Source: an uncultured Aeromicrobium sp.
Lineage (GTDB): Bacteria; Actinomycetota; Actinomycetes; Propionibacteriales; Nocardioidaceae
Direction of reading: 5' to 3'
DNA length: 13,613 nucleotides
Assembly (NCBI RefSeq): GCF_946221465.1
Contig: NZ_CAMJVP010000068.1
Span: 1 to 13,613, forward strand
In this document: positions 13,364 to 13,613 of the stretch, piece by piece
How positions within the stretch are numbered: the first letter of the stretch is position 1
Layout of the letters: every line of letters begins with the position of its first letter
The notes under the pieces: model-generated
The model's database searches: none
Told to the model about the DNA's origin: nothing
What the model saw: only the letters and a program-made list of their open reading frames with translations
Translations under genes and position numbers: made by a program

Positions 13364-13613
13364 ATGATTCAGACGCTGCGCGTCGGCGTGATCGGCACGG
13401 GCGCGATGGGCGCCGACCATGTCCGCACCCTGCATCGCTGGGTGCCCGCTGCCCGCGTGGTCGCCGTCCAGGACCTCGACGTCGCTCGCGCCAAGCAGCT
13501 GGCGACGGAGGTCGGGGCGGAGGTGGCTGCGTCAGCCGAGGACCTCATCGATCCCGCGGCGGTGGACGCCGTCGTCATCGCCTCACCCGACCCCACGCAC
13601 GCGCCGCTGGCTC
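13364..13613 (+). CDS. iolG: Inositol 2-dehydrogenase, Gfo/Idh/MocA family (N-terminal part only)
   Basis: The first 83 codons of an NAD-dependent dehydrogenase that runs off the right edge. Family function: oxidation of myo-inositol to 2-keto-myo-inositol, the entry step of the pathway. The Rossmann fold is clear: VGVIGTGAMG with GTGAMG at 11-16, D37 after the second strand (NAD preference), and VDAVVIASPDPTHAPL. GAGGTGA at 13352-13358 places a ribosome site before the ATG at 13364; an in-frame GTG at 13355, overlapping the iolA stop, would add three residues. This is the second member of the family in the window, and as the partner of the catabolic genes it is the better candidate for the true IolG. 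The catalytic Lys, Asp and His lie beyond the window. Confidence 0.85.
   Translation, partial: MIQTLRVGVIGTGAMGADHVRTLHRWVPAARVVAVQDLDVARAKQLATEVGAEVAASAEDLIDPAAVDAVVIASPDPTHAPLA

Noticed and set aside
1..13613. Search by eye for CRISPR arrays, insertion sequences, tRNA genes and long direct repeats
   Set aside because: None seen; coding density and base composition look uniform and offer no sign of recent transfer.

Overview
The window comes from a high-GC actinobacterium. Evidence: strong G/C at third codon positions, a two-gene clpP1-clpP2 arrangement followed by clpX, GTG starts, leaderless TANNNT-type promoters, and an actinobacterial-style myo-inositol cluster. The ClpP and Iol proteins look most like Propionibacteriales (Nocardioides/Aeromicrobium-like), but that placement is an impression and not a computed result. 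I see no mobile element, CRISPR array, tRNA or rRNA, and no gene-free stretch over 300 bp. It is a mostly ordinary chromosomal region with a few local oddities.

Layout. (1) Positions 1-1505, minus strand: the Clp protease operon clpP1 > clpP2 > clpX (clpX runs off the left edge). A possible 43-codon reading frame sits between clpP2 and clpX. clpP1 appears to be read from a leaderless GTG behind a TAGTGT -10 box, with a ClgR-like operator upstream. (2) Positions 1632-5442, plus strand: a Gfo/Idh/MocA oxidoreductase that looks internally shortened by about 60 residues, then a CUT2/ribose-type ABC transporter (permease, single-domain ATPase, lipoprotein binding protein). (3) A long GC hairpin at 5448-5490 separates this operon from a convergent GntR/HutC-type regulator (5508-6245, minus strand). 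(4) Positions 6297-13613, plus strand: the inositol catabolic operon iolE-iolC-aldolase-iolB-iolD-iolA-iolG (last gene cut by the right edge), with overlapping or nearly touching stop and start codons at every junction.

How it works together (family knowledge plus inference). The transporter would import inositol. IolG oxidises it to 2-keto-inositol, IolE dehydrates this, IolD opens the ring, and IolB isomerises the 5-deoxyglucuronate product. IolC phosphorylates the resulting deoxyketogluconate, and the LacD/DeoC-like (Cgl0159-family) protein would cleave it to dihydroxyacetone phosphate and malonate semialdehyde. IolA converts the latter to acetyl-CoA. A shared palindrome, TGTC-YT-GACA, lies over or next to the -35 regions of both plus-strand operons and of the regulator gene itself. 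This suggests that the GntR protein represses transport, catabolism and its own gene.

Most worth a second look: the in-frame internal deletion in the first dehydrogenase, the paired GntR operators, the two leaderless promoters, and the small reading frame coupled by TGATG to clpX.
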